Both the position numbers and the translations under genes were made by a program. Below are positions 35,591 through 48,100 of a stretch of 64,000 bases of DNA, one piece after another. The stretch comes from Buxus sempervirens (taxonomy: Eukaryota > Streptophyta > Magnoliopsida > Buxales > Buxaceae): NCBI GenBank assembly GCA_947561395.2, contig OX387183.1, positions 57,271,915 through 57,335,914 on the forward strand, in the 5' to 3' direction. Below the pieces are notes generated by a model that had not been told where the DNA came from, ran no database searches, and saw only the letters and a list, made by a program, of their open reading frames with translations. Each line of letters begins with the position of its first letter. Within the stretch, counting starts at the first letter, position 1.

Positions 35591-37127
35591 GAAAAGAGAA
35601 CGGAGACACTTTGCATATCGTTGTCGCCCTTCATGATTACAAATTGTTAGAAGAGCAACAATATTAGAGTGTCAGAAGGATCTTTATGCCATGCAGCACA
35701 ATCAGGAATAAGGTCGAGATGAAGCATTCTCTCAAGATATTTTCTTGTTAAATGTAATAATGTCAGAACTCAAATTGCTATTATGGCTGGCTTAGTTGGA
35801 AAGAGATCTTTTTCCTTATTGAGCATTTCCTCTTGTGTTTTAAGCGCATGCGTGGGTCTATGTGAACTAACTTGAAGTAGTTTGCACTGGCTAAGACTGG
35901 ATCTCTGTATCGTCCAAGCACAAACATGTAGGTGGGTTTTAAGTTTGTAATTGGGGAGTGGCAAACAGCCGTCGTGATGGTATGTATAAGCAGAAAGTTT
36001 GGATCTTCTCGTCTGTATCGTCTTCCAGTGTGATTGGTGTGTAGGAACTCAGGTGAATGTATAGTCAAGCACTAACGGTAGGGGAATGACCTGGTATCTG
36101 AGCGTCATCAACGGTCACTCAGTGAAGGGTGCCTTCTGGTTGTTGAGCAATGACCTCAAGGCAAGCAAGGGTGGCAGAGAAATGACATGGTAAGTGAATT
36201 TCTTCAAGAATTGGGCAACCACCGTACTGATGGTTGTTTATATACGCTAGTTTAGTATGAAACTGAATCACTGCAGATGTTAGAAGTGAAAATTCCAGCA
36301 ACGGGCATGGATCTTTCCGGGCTTTAAAGCGTCTTATATTAACTCATGGAGTTAATTTTATATTCCTCTTGTTATTCCGAATGATTGTAACTGCTCATGT
36401 TAAACCACCAGTGATTCTAAATCCTTCAAGCTTATAGGTGACAATGTAACAATATATTGAAAGGGTCCAATGATCCTAAATGGTAGAGGGGCTAATCATT
36501 GGTGGAACTGCTTTTCTGATTGCCAATTTACAAGATAGCATCCAATTTGATAAATTCGTATCCTTGCTGCCTAGTGCCTATATGTTTCTCAAACATCCCA
36601 AACCTACATATACAATCAAGAAAACGAATAGAGTGTCTATTAGAAAAGATCTTTTCTTTTCTCATTTCTCTTAGCCCACATAAGCGGTTAGAAATTTATC
36701 AGGTGTTCTTCCGATAACAATGGATTGCAGCTAAGAAATTAAGAAATAAGACACAAACATTTAACTAGGTCAAATAAATAGTTATAGAAATATATAATTT
36801 TTTATTTTCCAGATCTTCATGAAATTTGAAGGGTGAATACAGACCTCCGCAGTGGAGATTATTTCACTAATATGCCAATGATCTGCTCCGGCTCAAAGCA
36901 AATATAATAAACCCTTAAACAACAAATGGTCTTGCGGAATTTGTTCTAGGAAATCATCTCCTTTCCATGTATTCTGCAGTCTGATCCTCCTGAACCATGT
37001 CTATCCCTTGTTTTCTGTTAAGTTTTTTTCCTTTTAAGTTTTAACATTTGTGATTTGAGTCCAGCTTTTGCTCCGGTGGATCCTAGGGAAAATAAATAGA
37101 GACCTGTGCATGATAATGATACCAAAA
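35591..37127. other. Intergenic region between OEP16-1 and the PPR gene (tail-to-tail)
   Basis: The two genes converge here. The region should hold both 3' UTRs; beyond that I recognise no gene, RNA or repeat. Confidence 0.45.
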
Positions 37128-39383
37128 TCAAGCCCGAAATTGCTCCGAAAGTTTCATCAGACTGTAGGTCTCAGCATCAGGCCTAGCCCCTCCCAGAATC
37201 ATCCTTCTCAGCAGATTAGGATCATAAACTCTGGCCTTAACGTGGGCCCTTATCAAGGTGTTGTAGACAAAGGTATACCTGGTATACCTTGCTTTCCTCA
37301 GTTCTTCAAACAACTTCTTAGCATTCTCAAGATCACCCTTATCTGCAAAAATCTCTACCATTGAAAGAGTGGTCTCCAACCATGGGGTTGATCTCCTCAC
37401 TGCAGTGCTTGTTATCTTATCCATCCCCACCTCTAGAGTCTTCAAGGCTTCATCTATCAACTTGGATTTCAAGCAACCTAATGCAAGATGTCTATAGGTT
37501 ATTGCATTTGGTTGGCACCCATTCACTTTCATATCCTTGAAAAGCTCTGATGCTTTACGAATGATTCCATGCTTGCAGTATACAGAGATCATTGAATTAA
37601 ACTGCTCAGTTGATTTCAAAACTTTTGTTGACTTCATTTCTACCCAAAGTTCTTCAGCTCGATTCAATCGTCCAATCCTACCAAATGCTTCAATAGCCAG
37701 CACGAAACTCTTATACCTAACATGAGGAAATTTTTGCACAATACCCCATGTTCGCTCCAACTCTTTCTCCTTTCCCAAATATCCATACAATATAATTATA
37801 ACATCGAATGTTGACCAGTTATTCCCTGTTCTAGACTTCTCCACAGCTTCAACATAGGCTTCAGACACAGTGTATAATCTTGCCACGGCATGTGCAACAG
37901 CTAATAAACAGTATGTTATCTCATTCGGCTCAACTTTTGACCGCTTCATCTCATCAAAAACCTTTGTTAGCCCTTCTATATTGTGTTGATAAGCTTCTAT
38001 TTTCAGAAGGATGTTATATGTGGAAACATGTGGAGCCACACCATCAGCTTTCATCTGGGTGAGGATTCTTGGGATGGCTTTCTTACGGCTAGGAGACGAG
38101 TGAAGGATTATGAGGCGATTGAAAACTAAGTGTGAGATGGAATGGCCAAGTTCCCTCATCTTTTTCATATATGCCAAAGAAATCCTTATTGCACCTTTAT
38201 CCAAGCAGGCAATGACAAGATTATTGTAGAGTAACTCATTCTGGAACTCATCAGGGACACGAGAAAAGAGGCTTTCAGCTTGCGAGATCCCGTGAATCTT
38301 AGTTGTGAACTCCAGCAGAAAAGAGTAGTCCAGTTCTTTTGGCTTGTAAGGCCTCTCCCTGATCACCCATTCCATGACCTATCAGAAGTAACAGATAATC
38401 AAGTTCAAGTAAACCTTAGGCTATGCCCTAACTTGCCTCTCAAAGGTTTTTCAACATAATATGGGATTATACCTGGAGTTACCACTAAATGCACATTGTT
38501 TTATTTCTCAACATGTGTTAGCTTTGTTTTTCCTCTTAGTTGTGTGGATGGTGCCTACATTGAGCTTCATAAAGTGGTCACCTGCTATGTGTCACAAAAT
38601 ATTGTCTGTGCTAATGTTGTAAAAACATGTTCATTTGTTCTCTTTGAATTGATGGATAGATCAACGACGTTGTGCTGAATTTGTTTGCATACAGTAGATA
38701 ATGCAAATGGCACAGAGATTGTGGTGTCATGTTAATGGGATTCTGGCACCAATTTTTCCAACCAGCTGATATTGTTCATGTAAGCATTTAAACAAACATG
38801 GAATTGCCTATGAAAAATCTTTATACGGTTCCAAATAGAATCATAACTATCTGAGGTTCTTAAAATGCAACAACAATTTATAATACCCATCACAACACAG
38901 ATAATGAAAGAGGGTTAAAAAAGGAAGGGAAAAAAGCCAATAAATACAGCATACTCAATTAGAAAAAGTAATAAATCGGATACGCAAAACCCGTAAATAC
39001 TACACCAATCAATGGAGATTCACCTGGAGCGCACGTTTGTTCATCTTGAGCTTCCTCAATCTGTTGATAGTGTGGAAGATATCGCCTCTGTGAATGGGGA
39101 AGCCCTCCCCCATCCAGCTCTGGAAGGCAGAGGCGCATGACTCTCCTCTTGAAAGCTTCTCAACCCTCAAAGATAAGCACTTGGGTTCCGCTTGATTTGG
39201 ATTTTTTTCAAATGAAACAGCTGGTGCTTGGTTGCAGAAGGTGGAGGAGTAGGAAATTCGATTCAAAGCCGAAGAGACTCCAACTGTTCCATACAGAGCT
39301 TGAAAGACCCTCCGCTCGCACCACACCGCTATTGCTCGCATGGTTGCGGCTATGCGAATGAAGAGCTCCCACCATAACATCAT
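37128..39383 (-). CDS. P-type pentatricopeptide-repeat protein, At1g07590-like
   Basis: PPR proteins bind organellar RNA; this one is expected in mitochondria. Two exons, 39383-39024 and 38378-37128, join in phase (RALQ | VMEWVIRERPYKP). The protein has 536 residues from 39383, or 522 from a second methionine at 39341 (MRAIAVWCERR), which would give a neat Arg-rich presequence. Repeats of about 35 residues run through the second exon, for instance HVSTYNILLKIEAYQHNIEG, STEQFNSMISVYCKHGIIRK and NAITYRHLALGCLKSKLIDE. It ends LLRRMILGGARPDAETYSLM and a short tail without E or DYW domains. From memory it resembles Arabidopsis At1g07590 along most of its length. The start is the least certain point. 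Confidence 0.92.
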
Positions 39384-39499
39384 GTCCGTCGATCATTAAT
39401 TCCTCCCTACAAGATCCATTCATGGTTGGCATTTTGATGTTCCATGGACTCCACTGTAAAAGCATAAAAAAGAAGACAACGGTTCTGCGAATTCAAAAT

Positions 39500-40278
39500 C
39501 GCAGTTTTATGATTTATTGGCTTAGTGCCCAGTACCCTAGCACGGTACAGCCGCAACCCGTCAAGTCGTACCTTGAAGGGCCTAGTGCCCAGTACCCTAG
39601 GCACGGTACGGCCTATTAATAGGTTCTGGGTCGTGCCATCCCAAAATTGTATAAAAAAAAAAGGTAAAAAAAACCCTAAAAAAGACAAAAACCCTATTCT
39701 TTTTAACGCAAGCTTGCAGGCCACAGCCCGTCAAGTCGTACCTTGAAGTGCCTAGTGCCCAGTACCCTAGGCACGGTACGACCTACTAATAGGTGCTGGG
39801 TCGTGCCATACCAGCCCGACCCGATAAGCAACCCTTCAAGGTACGACTTGACGGGTTGCGGCCTACAAGCTTGCGTTAAAAAGAATAGGGTTTTTGTCTT
39901 TTTTGGGGTTTTTTTTACCCTTTTTTTTTTTATAATTTTGGGAAAAATTGTATCCCAATATATATAAAAATGTGTGTGAATAATAAATATATTTTTAGAA
40001 TTTTCTGTATTATTTATTTTTTTTCTTTTTCTTTTTTCTATTTTCTGAAAATTTTTAATACATTTATTATGTGGCCCATGGGTGGCTCGCGTGCTACGGC
40101 CCGGCACAGCACGACCCAGCCTTAATTGTGCCACATGCTGGGCCATGCCTGGGGTATTGGGTTACGGGTCTGACATGGCACGACCTGTCTCCCAAGTGGT
40201 CATGCCATGCCTGGCTTGTAGCCCGCCAGGCACAGGCTAAACGTACCAGGCCAGCCCGTTAAGCAACCCTACCCTATC
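39500..40278. repeat. Foldback MITE, hAT-like, with a near-perfect ~105-bp inverted repeat
   Basis: A left arm at about 39643-39750 (aaaattgtata, ggtaaaaaaaaccctaaaaa, cccgtcaagtcgtaccttga) is repeated in reverse complement at about 39830-39945. The spacer is about 80 bp and carries cctagtgcccagtaccctag. A similar tagtgcccagtaccctag motif also precedes the left arm. The right flank to 40278 is rich in ggcacgacc and gccaggc motifs and ends aagcaaccctacc, which on the other strand is the ggtagggttgctt start seen in hAT-like plant MITEs. No target duplication was identified. Confidence 0.72.
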
Positions 40279-40281
40279 ATA

Positions 40282-40695
40282 CATGAAAAATGGCAATTAC
40301 CTTCCTTGACATATGTACAAATGCACACAAAGCACCTTTCATGCCCTTTAAGTTTGAACAAAATACTTTACTAAATAACAAAATTACCCTTATCTATATA
40401 TTTATAAGGAAAATTTGGAGAATGCTTAATGGAAAAAAGTTGGAAGTTTATTTTTGTTAAGAATTATTTAGTTGTATTAACTCTTTAACTTTATTTTGAC
40501 ATCTTTTTTTTTGGCGAGTTATTGTGGCTTTTAAATGAATTTAATCTCAAGGGCTAGTTTGGTTTTTTCAATATTTATAAACTAACAAAAAGATGACCAT
40601 TTGTGCATATGTCAGGGAGGTTTTTGACATATTCTAAATATCGGAAGTCTATGTGCGTAGGTAATAAACCTCAAGGGTTTACTGTAATTATCCTT
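40282..40695. repeat. Probable MITE with imperfect terminal inverted repeats
   Basis: The left end reads ggcaattaccttccttgaca and continues tatgtacaaatg. On the opposite strand the right end reads ggataattacagtaaaccct, then ttgaggttt, and further in gacatatgcacaaatgg. The order of the shared blocks is inverted between the ends. Ends of the ggataattacagt type are common in plant MITEs. I could not fix a target duplication. Confidence 0.42.
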
Positions 40696-42412
40696 TTTTT
40701 TATTTATTTATACTCAATCTTGTTTTCAAGTTCCCATTTCCTCTTCTGAATACTTTTTCAATTTTCAATGGAAACCTTAATGTAATTATCCCTTTTTTTT
40801 TTATATATTTGAATATCCCCGCCACATCCTACTCATCTTTATATTCTTCCCTCTTTCCTACTCTTTTTTATTATTAATGCATTGAAACTTTAAAAAAAAA
40901 ATAAAGAAAAAGAAAATTTCTCTCATAAAATAGTTTCTAAAGTGATTGCACCAATCATGGCATCGGTACAAGCACAGCGTATGCTTTTAGATGCATAGAT
41001 CAGTTCTACTCAAAACATCTTTCTTTAATTACATCTTAAGATTTTAAAAACATGCTATAAGAACAAGAAACTGATACTTGCTTTAATTAAGATATTCAAG
41101 AGAGACATAAGGTTTTATCTTCTATATATTGTTGTACAGCTCACTGTGGTTATAATGTTCTACTATTAATTTTATCCAGCTGCCGCAAATCTAGCGTAAG
41201 CATTGCATTGCGGAGATAGATTAGTAGTGCTCTATTCTAACTATTATTGCATAAAATATAATTTTCTACCAATCTATACTATATATAATAAGAAGCGGGC
41301 CCTTGGGAATCGTGCCAATGTTAATGTGCACCTTTCCAAAAAAAACCCTTAAAAATCATTCTTAAGATTCTTTAATAAAATGATATAATAGTCATAACTG
41401 TCTAATTCCTTTAAAACCAAACTTGAACGGTTTTATGATTGTTCTCTCCCTTGTTTTCTACAGAAGCACAGTACTACACATACAATTTGCTAATGAATCT
41501 AATAATTAGGTATGTTTTAGTTGGCGGTGATCGGATTTAAGTGGCAGCTGAGCTGCTAACAAGTGCCCGTTTAAAGGCTTGAGATTGACCAGCACTAAAT
41601 ATATATATATATATATATAGACGTTGACACATACAATAACACAAAATCCTAAATGCCAAAAAAAAAAACATAAAATAAAGTTAGAGAAAGTAGAGCAATA
41701 AAGAGATGATACATGGCCATAATCCATGTGAAAAAAGAAGTTGTGAGGGGTCCTTACGCAAGTCACGGTATGATTAAAGGGAAAATTGAAAAAGGTAGTT
41801 TCTCTCGCTTTTGTAGACCCATAAAAAGTATTGGAGCAGGTGGTGGAGCAGGTGGTGGGGATTCGGGAGCCTTTAGACTTGCATTCTTCACTCCACCATG
41901 TCATGAATGATCACCGTCATCACATTCATCCATCATTCGATCAACACACCTAAGGCATTCACCCACCCACCGCTACAATAAAATAAAATAAAACGTAAAG
42001 AGTGTCACGTGACTCTTGTTTGGGACTTTGGAGTATGGAAAGGGAGAAAGTCAAAACCATTTCCTCTTTCCCATGAACACCCTTCATGATATGTGGAAAT
42101 AAGAGTTCCACCCCTTCCTTTTACGAGGGTTCTCGGCCTCGTGCCTTGGACTTGCAGCCGGGAGTGAATCTGGCTGTGGCTCGGGAGGGTGCCCATCCAC
42201 TGCAATTAGAAACGGATTTTAACATAGCGATCGATAGGGATAGAGAGATTCACTTTAACCCTGTAAGAACAATTTTAATACTAAATTACTCAGAGAGAGA
42301 ACCCAAAAAAAAATAATAATAAAGCAATCCCCCACATAACATAATCAAACATCTTGAAAGGGAAGAAACTTCACAAAGAGAAATCATATGGGAGGAGGAG
42401 GAGGAGAAATTT
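40696..42412. other. A+T-rich intergenic DNA and 3' flank of the unknown gene
   Basis: No gene seen. A (TA)n microsatellite lies at about 41598-41619. Around 42386-42408 there is a short GGA-triplet run just outside the stop codon of the next gene, likely in its 3' UTR. Confidence 0.45.
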
Positions 42413-43081
42413 CTAGTGAGCCATGGCGACCGGAGGAGCGTAGCTAATGCTTCTTTGTTGTGGCATTGCAAGCATGGCAGTATGATCCAAGAAATCATTG
42501 AGTGCAAGCACAGACTGTAGAACCGTTCTCAGATCATTGGCACAAGCAAAGCCGGAGCTACCTGAACGGCGGACTGCATAGATGTAGAATGTTATGCAGC
42601 CTTTCCTGAATTTGAACCGAGCCATCTCAAACCCATTCAGGCCTCGTATCAGCTTCTTGTTCACTTCTCCGAGTGTAATCTCCGGCGGCCATATACGGTC
42701 CACCGCTGACTTCATGCTCTCCGATTCGAAGACAAAGAGAAGTACTTTAGACTTCTTCGTGCCGAGGCCGAGAGTAAGCGTGTGCCAGGCATGGTGGGCT
42801 AGGATTGTGAAGTTGGTAGGCAAGAAGGCTGTGGTTGAAGGGAAGGAGTGGGCGGCGTTAGGTTGGCCTGGGTGGTGGTTGGTCGGTGGGAGAGAGAGGA
42901 GTCGTACCAGCTCCAGGGGTCTCGCCCGCCGGACGGTGAATGATTTAACGATGAATTGCCCGCCGAACCGAATACCCTTTACTTCGGAGCTGGGTTTAAA
43001 AGCAGGATCTGATGTGGATTTGTTGGTCTCTTGATTTGAGTGTTGATGCTTCTGCTTCTTCTTCTTCTTCTTCTCTTCCAT
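42413..43081 (-). CDS. Conserved plant protein of unknown function, single exon
   Basis: An uninterrupted 222-codon gene. The N-terminus is very basic (MEEKKKKKKQKHQ, possibly a nuclear signal, though that is inference). Next come KGIRFGGQFIVKSFTVRRAR, PLELVRLLSLPP, and a block with FLPTNFTILAHHAWHTLTLG and LGTKKSKVLLFVFESESMK. The C-terminal half reads IWPPEITLGEVNKKLIRGLN, ARFKFRKGCITFYIYAVRR and LNDFLDHTAMLAMPQQRSIS. I recall close homologues in other plants that share these blocks but no experimental function or named domain. It is not a VQ protein: no FxxxVQxLTG motif is present. The start is the only methionine before the lysine run and lies at the top of the frame. Confidence 0.82.
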   Translation of the reverse strand: MEEKKKKKKQKHQHSNQETNKSTSDPAFKPSSEVKGIRFGGQFIVKSFTVRRARPLELVRLLSLPPTNHHPGQPNAAHSFPSTTAFLPTNFTILAHHAWHTLTLGLGTKKSKVLLFVFESESMKSAVDRIWPPEITLGEVNKKLIRGLNGFEMARFKFRKGCITFYIYAVRRSGSSGFACANDLRTVLQSVLALNDFLDHTAMLAMPQQRSISYAPPVAMAH

Positions 43082-44440
43082 GGTGTGGAATACCGTGTGT
43101 CCTCTTTGTTTTTAGGTGACCAACCAATCTAAAGCTTTTGGGTCTAGATTGCCAGGTTTTTGCTTTCTTTCCTTCTAGTGTGCAGGAGTTGGTCAATAAA
43201 GAAAAGAAAAAGGCTTATCAACTTTTTTGTAGATCTATTTATTATATTAATCTATCTATCTTCAATTGCATAGGTGATAAAACGGTTGGTGTGATTGATG
43301 GGGTTTTGGCGATTTAATACGGCTTATTATGGTTTTTAAATATTTCTCATGTGCCTTGGTTCTGTGATTAAAGTGTGCTTTGAAATGAATAGGCTGGCAT
43401 TCATGAGTACTCGCATATTTTGATGAAGTACCTAATGATGCTGCTGCCTCTACTTTCCATCCTCTTTCTTTGATCACATTTTTTTATTTGCATAAAACAG
43501 TGATGTACGCATCCATGCATACATAATTTCGTTTTTTATACATGTATGTTTCTATGTATACGCATATGAATTGCATATGCACATACATCATAAGATGTTT
43601 TTTACATTATAAGAAAGAAGTTCAGTCCTCGGGATCAAAGGGAACCACCAACCATTAGATCTTGAGCCTGAGAAGAGACTTGTGGAGGGCACTACCCAAC
43701 TATTGCTGTCATTTTGCAGATTTCAGAAGCATGTTAATCACTGCAGCTAGAAGGTACAGAGTTTGAATGGTAAAGAGGATTGGATTTCGTCTAATGCATC
43801 CCATTTGAGAATTCCTTAAGTCAAAAGGCAAGCTAAGTTAGAATCATGTCTATGCTCTAAGACATTATTATATCCTTTCAAGTGATTAGTTGATCTTGCT
43901 AAAGTTCAGATAGTTATACCTTTGAGACTGAACTCAATCCTGTATTTGACACCATGCCCAGATATTCTTTTTACGGATGCTGCTTATCATGAACGAGACT
44001 TGGACAGTAGTGAGATGGATGGGACCAGTTGTGGTTGAAGACTGGTCTAACAGCCAGACTTTGGTGGAAGTGGTTATCAGGAAAAGAAAAATATGAGTTG
44101 TCTTCAATGATTTTGTTTAGTTGAGAGGGGTAAGGTTCACTTACCTCCTTAAAAAGATGATTCCTTCTAAAGGAAACAAACCCTTTTAATAATTCTTGGA
44201 AAAGAAATTTCAGTGATTCTGAGCAACCAATTGAAAGCATTCACGCAGATGAGGGACCAGCATGGGCCCTTTAATAATGCCCTTCCACTACCCAGTCTAC
44301 TGTTTATTGGTTCTACAGAGTGTCAGACTTTATCTAATTATACTGGTGATTTTTCTATACCAAGAGGATTGTTTCAACAACGGTCTTCACTCATTAGATG
44401 ACAGTATGGTTGATGTGAACTGTTAAATCCTATCTTTTCA
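43082..44440. other. Intergenic DNA with the unknown gene's 5' flank
   Basis: No gene, RNA or recognisable repeat. The part next to 43082 should include the promoter of the unknown gene. Confidence 0.4.
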
Positions 44441-44448
44441 TGCATCAA

Positions 44449-44745
44449 ATTTGACCTCCCTCCTGCAATCTAAGAAGAATCTCGCGCACAACAAATGTCA
44501 TTGCATATTGCTACGACAAAAAGGAAATCAAATAAAAGGACCACCGCGTTTGAAAATTTTTCCTTTTTATGAACCCACCCCCCCCCCCCCCCCCCCCTGC
44601 AGCTTGAAGAAATAATATTTGACCTCCCTCCTGCAATCTAAGAAGAATCTCGCGCACAACAAATGTCATTGCATATTGCTACGACAAAAAGGAAATCAAA
44701 TAAAAGGACCACCGCGTTTGAAAATTTTTCCTTTTTATGAACCCC
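44449..44745. repeat. 168-bp direct tandem duplication with poly-C tracts
   Basis: The segment starting atttgacctccctcctgcaa at 44449 recurs without visible change at 44617, an offset of 168 bp. It extends through tcgcgcacaacaaatgtcat and ttcctttttatgaaccc in both copies (about 127 bp identical). Copy 1 ends in a run of more than 20 C interrupted by one A, copy 2 in a shorter C run followed by acacaaaaag. The poly-C may have promoted slippage or template switching, in the plant or during sequencing and assembly. Confidence 0.88.
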
Positions 44746-45193
44746 CCCCCACACAAAAAGAAAAGGAAAAAGAAAAGGGCGGAGTATTGTTATTAACATC
44801 TATGTACATGGCTGCAGCCAAACCAGTTCCTACATAAAAAGAATTACACATATGGACGCATATCTCGTACACCCATGCACCCTTTCATCATCATTGGTGC
44901 ATTCACATTTTAAAAACACATTTGAAGAGAGAGAAATGCCTTTTTTTTTTTTAACTGAATACACCAATCACATTTTGGGGGTACACCAGCACACGAGATA
45001 TTGGGTTCAGGCGATTTCTGTTCCGCTAAATGGGGAGAGGAGAACCAGGACCTAAATAAACTATTCCCTCACAAACATGCCAATCTACTAGCACTCACTG
45101 TTCAACATTTCTAAACACTGAGGTCAGAGGCACAGGCACAGACCTTTCCAGGTTTTAGACGTGACCGAAGAAAGGTACACAGCTACTCCATGT
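44746..45193. other. LST8 3' flank
   Basis: Non-coding stretch up to the LST8 stop codon at 45194. It probably contains the LST8 3' UTR. No repeat stands out apart from the A-rich run after the poly-C tract. Confidence 0.4.
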
Positions 45194-48100
45194 TTAAGAA
45201 GGAGAAGAATCAGCTCCATCATGAAGTGCACAGCAAACAGTTGCTTTGTGATGCCCTTGGTACACCCTGATGTCTTCACCTGTTGACATCGTCCATAGTC
45301 TTGCTGTTGAGTCAGAAGAAGCTGCACGGCCCACAAAAAACTGAGACTCAAATGTGAAAAGGAAGAAAATGTATATGACTAATTATGCATCCGCTACCTG
45401 TGATAAGATAGGCACCATCCACAGAGAAAACACAATCCCATACCCAGCGCTGATGGCCTGAAATTACATAAAAAAAGGTTGAAATATCTGGCCGAAGAAA
45501 ATTCAATTAAATAATAGACCAAAATGAAATGTGTGCAGAAAGGTACACAGGTCCAAGAATCACCTATTAAAGTTCTCTCTAAGGTGAAACCATCTACATT
45601 CCAAATTTTGACAGTATGATCAGACGATGCAGTTGCTAAATATCTACAAAATTAATTCCAATGATGAATTACTGTAAAATTCAATTCCAGAAATGTACAA
45701 GTGGAAAATTGTCTATGAAGTGTGTGTGCATATATAGATATATATATCTATATATCATGTACCTGCATGTGTTCTAGGGTGGTAGGGGGATTGGGGATGG
45801 AAGGAAGAATTGGAGAGAGAGAGAGAGAGAGATGAAAGTAGTTATAATGAGTCAAACCGGTTGGGTTCACAGAACTCAGGTGACAGGAGACATTTTAGGA
45901 TGTAGCCATTATGTGCTTCCAGCTTATGAAGCGGCTCAAAGTTGGTCATAGTCTGCAGCAGATAAGGTAACTAGTTATATAGTGAACAGTCAAGACTCGA
46001 GTACATCAATGTATATGATGTTTGAGACCATAGCTACCTGTGTACCGCGCAACAATCGCCAAACATAACATGTTCCATGATTATTGGCAGCAACAACCAA
46101 GCTCCCATCCCACATAACTGTTAGAGACCTAACAGCTGTGTCTACCTCCGGCACCTGAATTTACCCAATAAATCAGGATGAAGATTGTAATGAAATAATG
46201 GAATTTTCCTTCCTCAAAATTGCAATAACTGCATGAAACTCAATGGCATGCTTTAAAGCTGAGAGAAAATCAACTAACATATCTAGAATATGACGAAAAC
46301 TTAATCACAGGAAAGCTTTTGCTTTATAAATCTATTTCTGAATCTTGCCATGCTTAAGAATGCATAAAAGGATATTGGGAAGCAGCTTCTAGGCCCCATT
46401 TGTGTTGATATAAAATAAGATTCTAAGATTTTATTTTCAGCATAAAATGGAATTTTAAGCATGTTTATTTTCATGTAAAAACTATATCTATCCCATTTAA
46501 TTTTAAAAAATACAAGTCATTTACTCAGAAAAGGCCATTATTTCCAAAAAAATTTATACTACATCTCAAAAGATCAAGATTGAGTCAACACATTTGAGTA
46601 TTTTCTTTTTATTTTTTTCATCGAATTCACCATATCACCACCTTTGATGACAACGCCATCACCATTGAAACTGGCATCACCAGTATAACCAGCTATAACA
46701 TGAAAGGCAAGTTATTGTACCATGCAGCCTTTTTTGCAACGATTTGGAAGATCTGGATCACTTGAAAAAAATGCATTTTTTGGGAGGAGCATTATAGAAA
46801 CAGAGGGTTCTTGAAGATATACAAGTCTTGGCTTCCTCATGGGTCTGCATCAAGGAGGACTTCAGATCTTTTTCGGCTGTTGATATTTCCTCATGGGTCC
46901 TGTGTACCTCTTGTAACTCTTACTTATCTTTGTTTATACTATTTCTGAATTAACCATAAAAAAATTATAAATAAAAACATAACCTCTAATAATAGTATCA
47001 CCACAGTTACCACAAATTTTGACACCTATAATACACCACCACCACCTATGATGACACTACTGCCACATTGCCACCACTTATGATATAGCCATTCATCCAC
47101 CAATGGTCCCATGACTCCCATCTCTACATCACCATCACCGCCACCAACAATTTCAGTAGAGGCACCACTAATTGACAACATGATCATCACCTCTAATGAG
47201 AGTAGCACCATGAGGACAACACTATCATCAGTCTCACCTCCATTGGTGACTCCAGCACTACTAAGGTTGTTAATCAATGGCCATTTATTAGATTACCCGA
47301 TTTACTGAAAGTGAATGAATCAGTTCTATGGAACTGAATAATTTTCAGTTTAATGCTGGGAATCCCTTGACAGAACCATTATTTAGTAAGCAAGTATACA
47401 GTTTATGTGCTTAAGATTTATCTATTTAAAAGATAGTAACCTAGTGATGTTATGCATTTAACATACTTTAGTATTTTAACAAATAGTAATTATTACATAG
47501 TTAACAACAGTAAATATATATCATATATCATTAAGTCAATCAAGAATTACCCTGACATATCAACTAAGAAATAATTTGACTCATGTTTCTAGTTCCTAGC
47601 CAATTCCATATCCCTTTATGTAACAATGAAATTCCCTTTGATGTTTGATATCGTAGAATTTCATTATAGATATTTGCATCCAGGAACTATAATTTTTATC
47701 GTATAATTAGGTGCTCAATGATTATCAGGTACTTATAGAGCTGATTATGGTTCCAAAGCCCTCATATCTGGAACAAAACCAACAGGAAACCAAATCAGTG
47801 TTTTAAATAGGGTACAGGGCCCAAGTATGAATGGGACTAAACCAAAACTGAACCATAGTTCCCTAGGCTATGGCTGTTGATGCATCAATTTAAATCCGAA
47901 TTCAACCTATATTTCACCCAAAAAAAGTCCAATATGGCTAAAACCTCATATACGATGGACCGAAAATGGATTCATATTCTATAGTATATGCCTAAAGAGA
48001 AAAGGCTCTCCAAAAGGAAGCCTTTCTTATAATTTTCCTCTTTTTTTGGGCTTTCTGTCTTCTTCTTCTTCTTCCTTTTCTATGATTTATTCTCTCTTCT

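Noticed and set aside
42005-42316. Open frames just downstream of the unknown gene
   Set aside because: Short, unlike any family, and probably in its 3' flank.
44581-44597. Poly-C tract as a G-quadruplex or i-motif regulator
   Set aside because: Possible in principle, but a homopolymer beside an exact duplication is at least as likely a slippage or assembly product, and no gene is close by.
47026-47308. Opposed frames rich in Gly/Val and Ser/Thr/Pro
   Set aside because: They lie in triplet-rich sequence of an LST8 intron and match no family.
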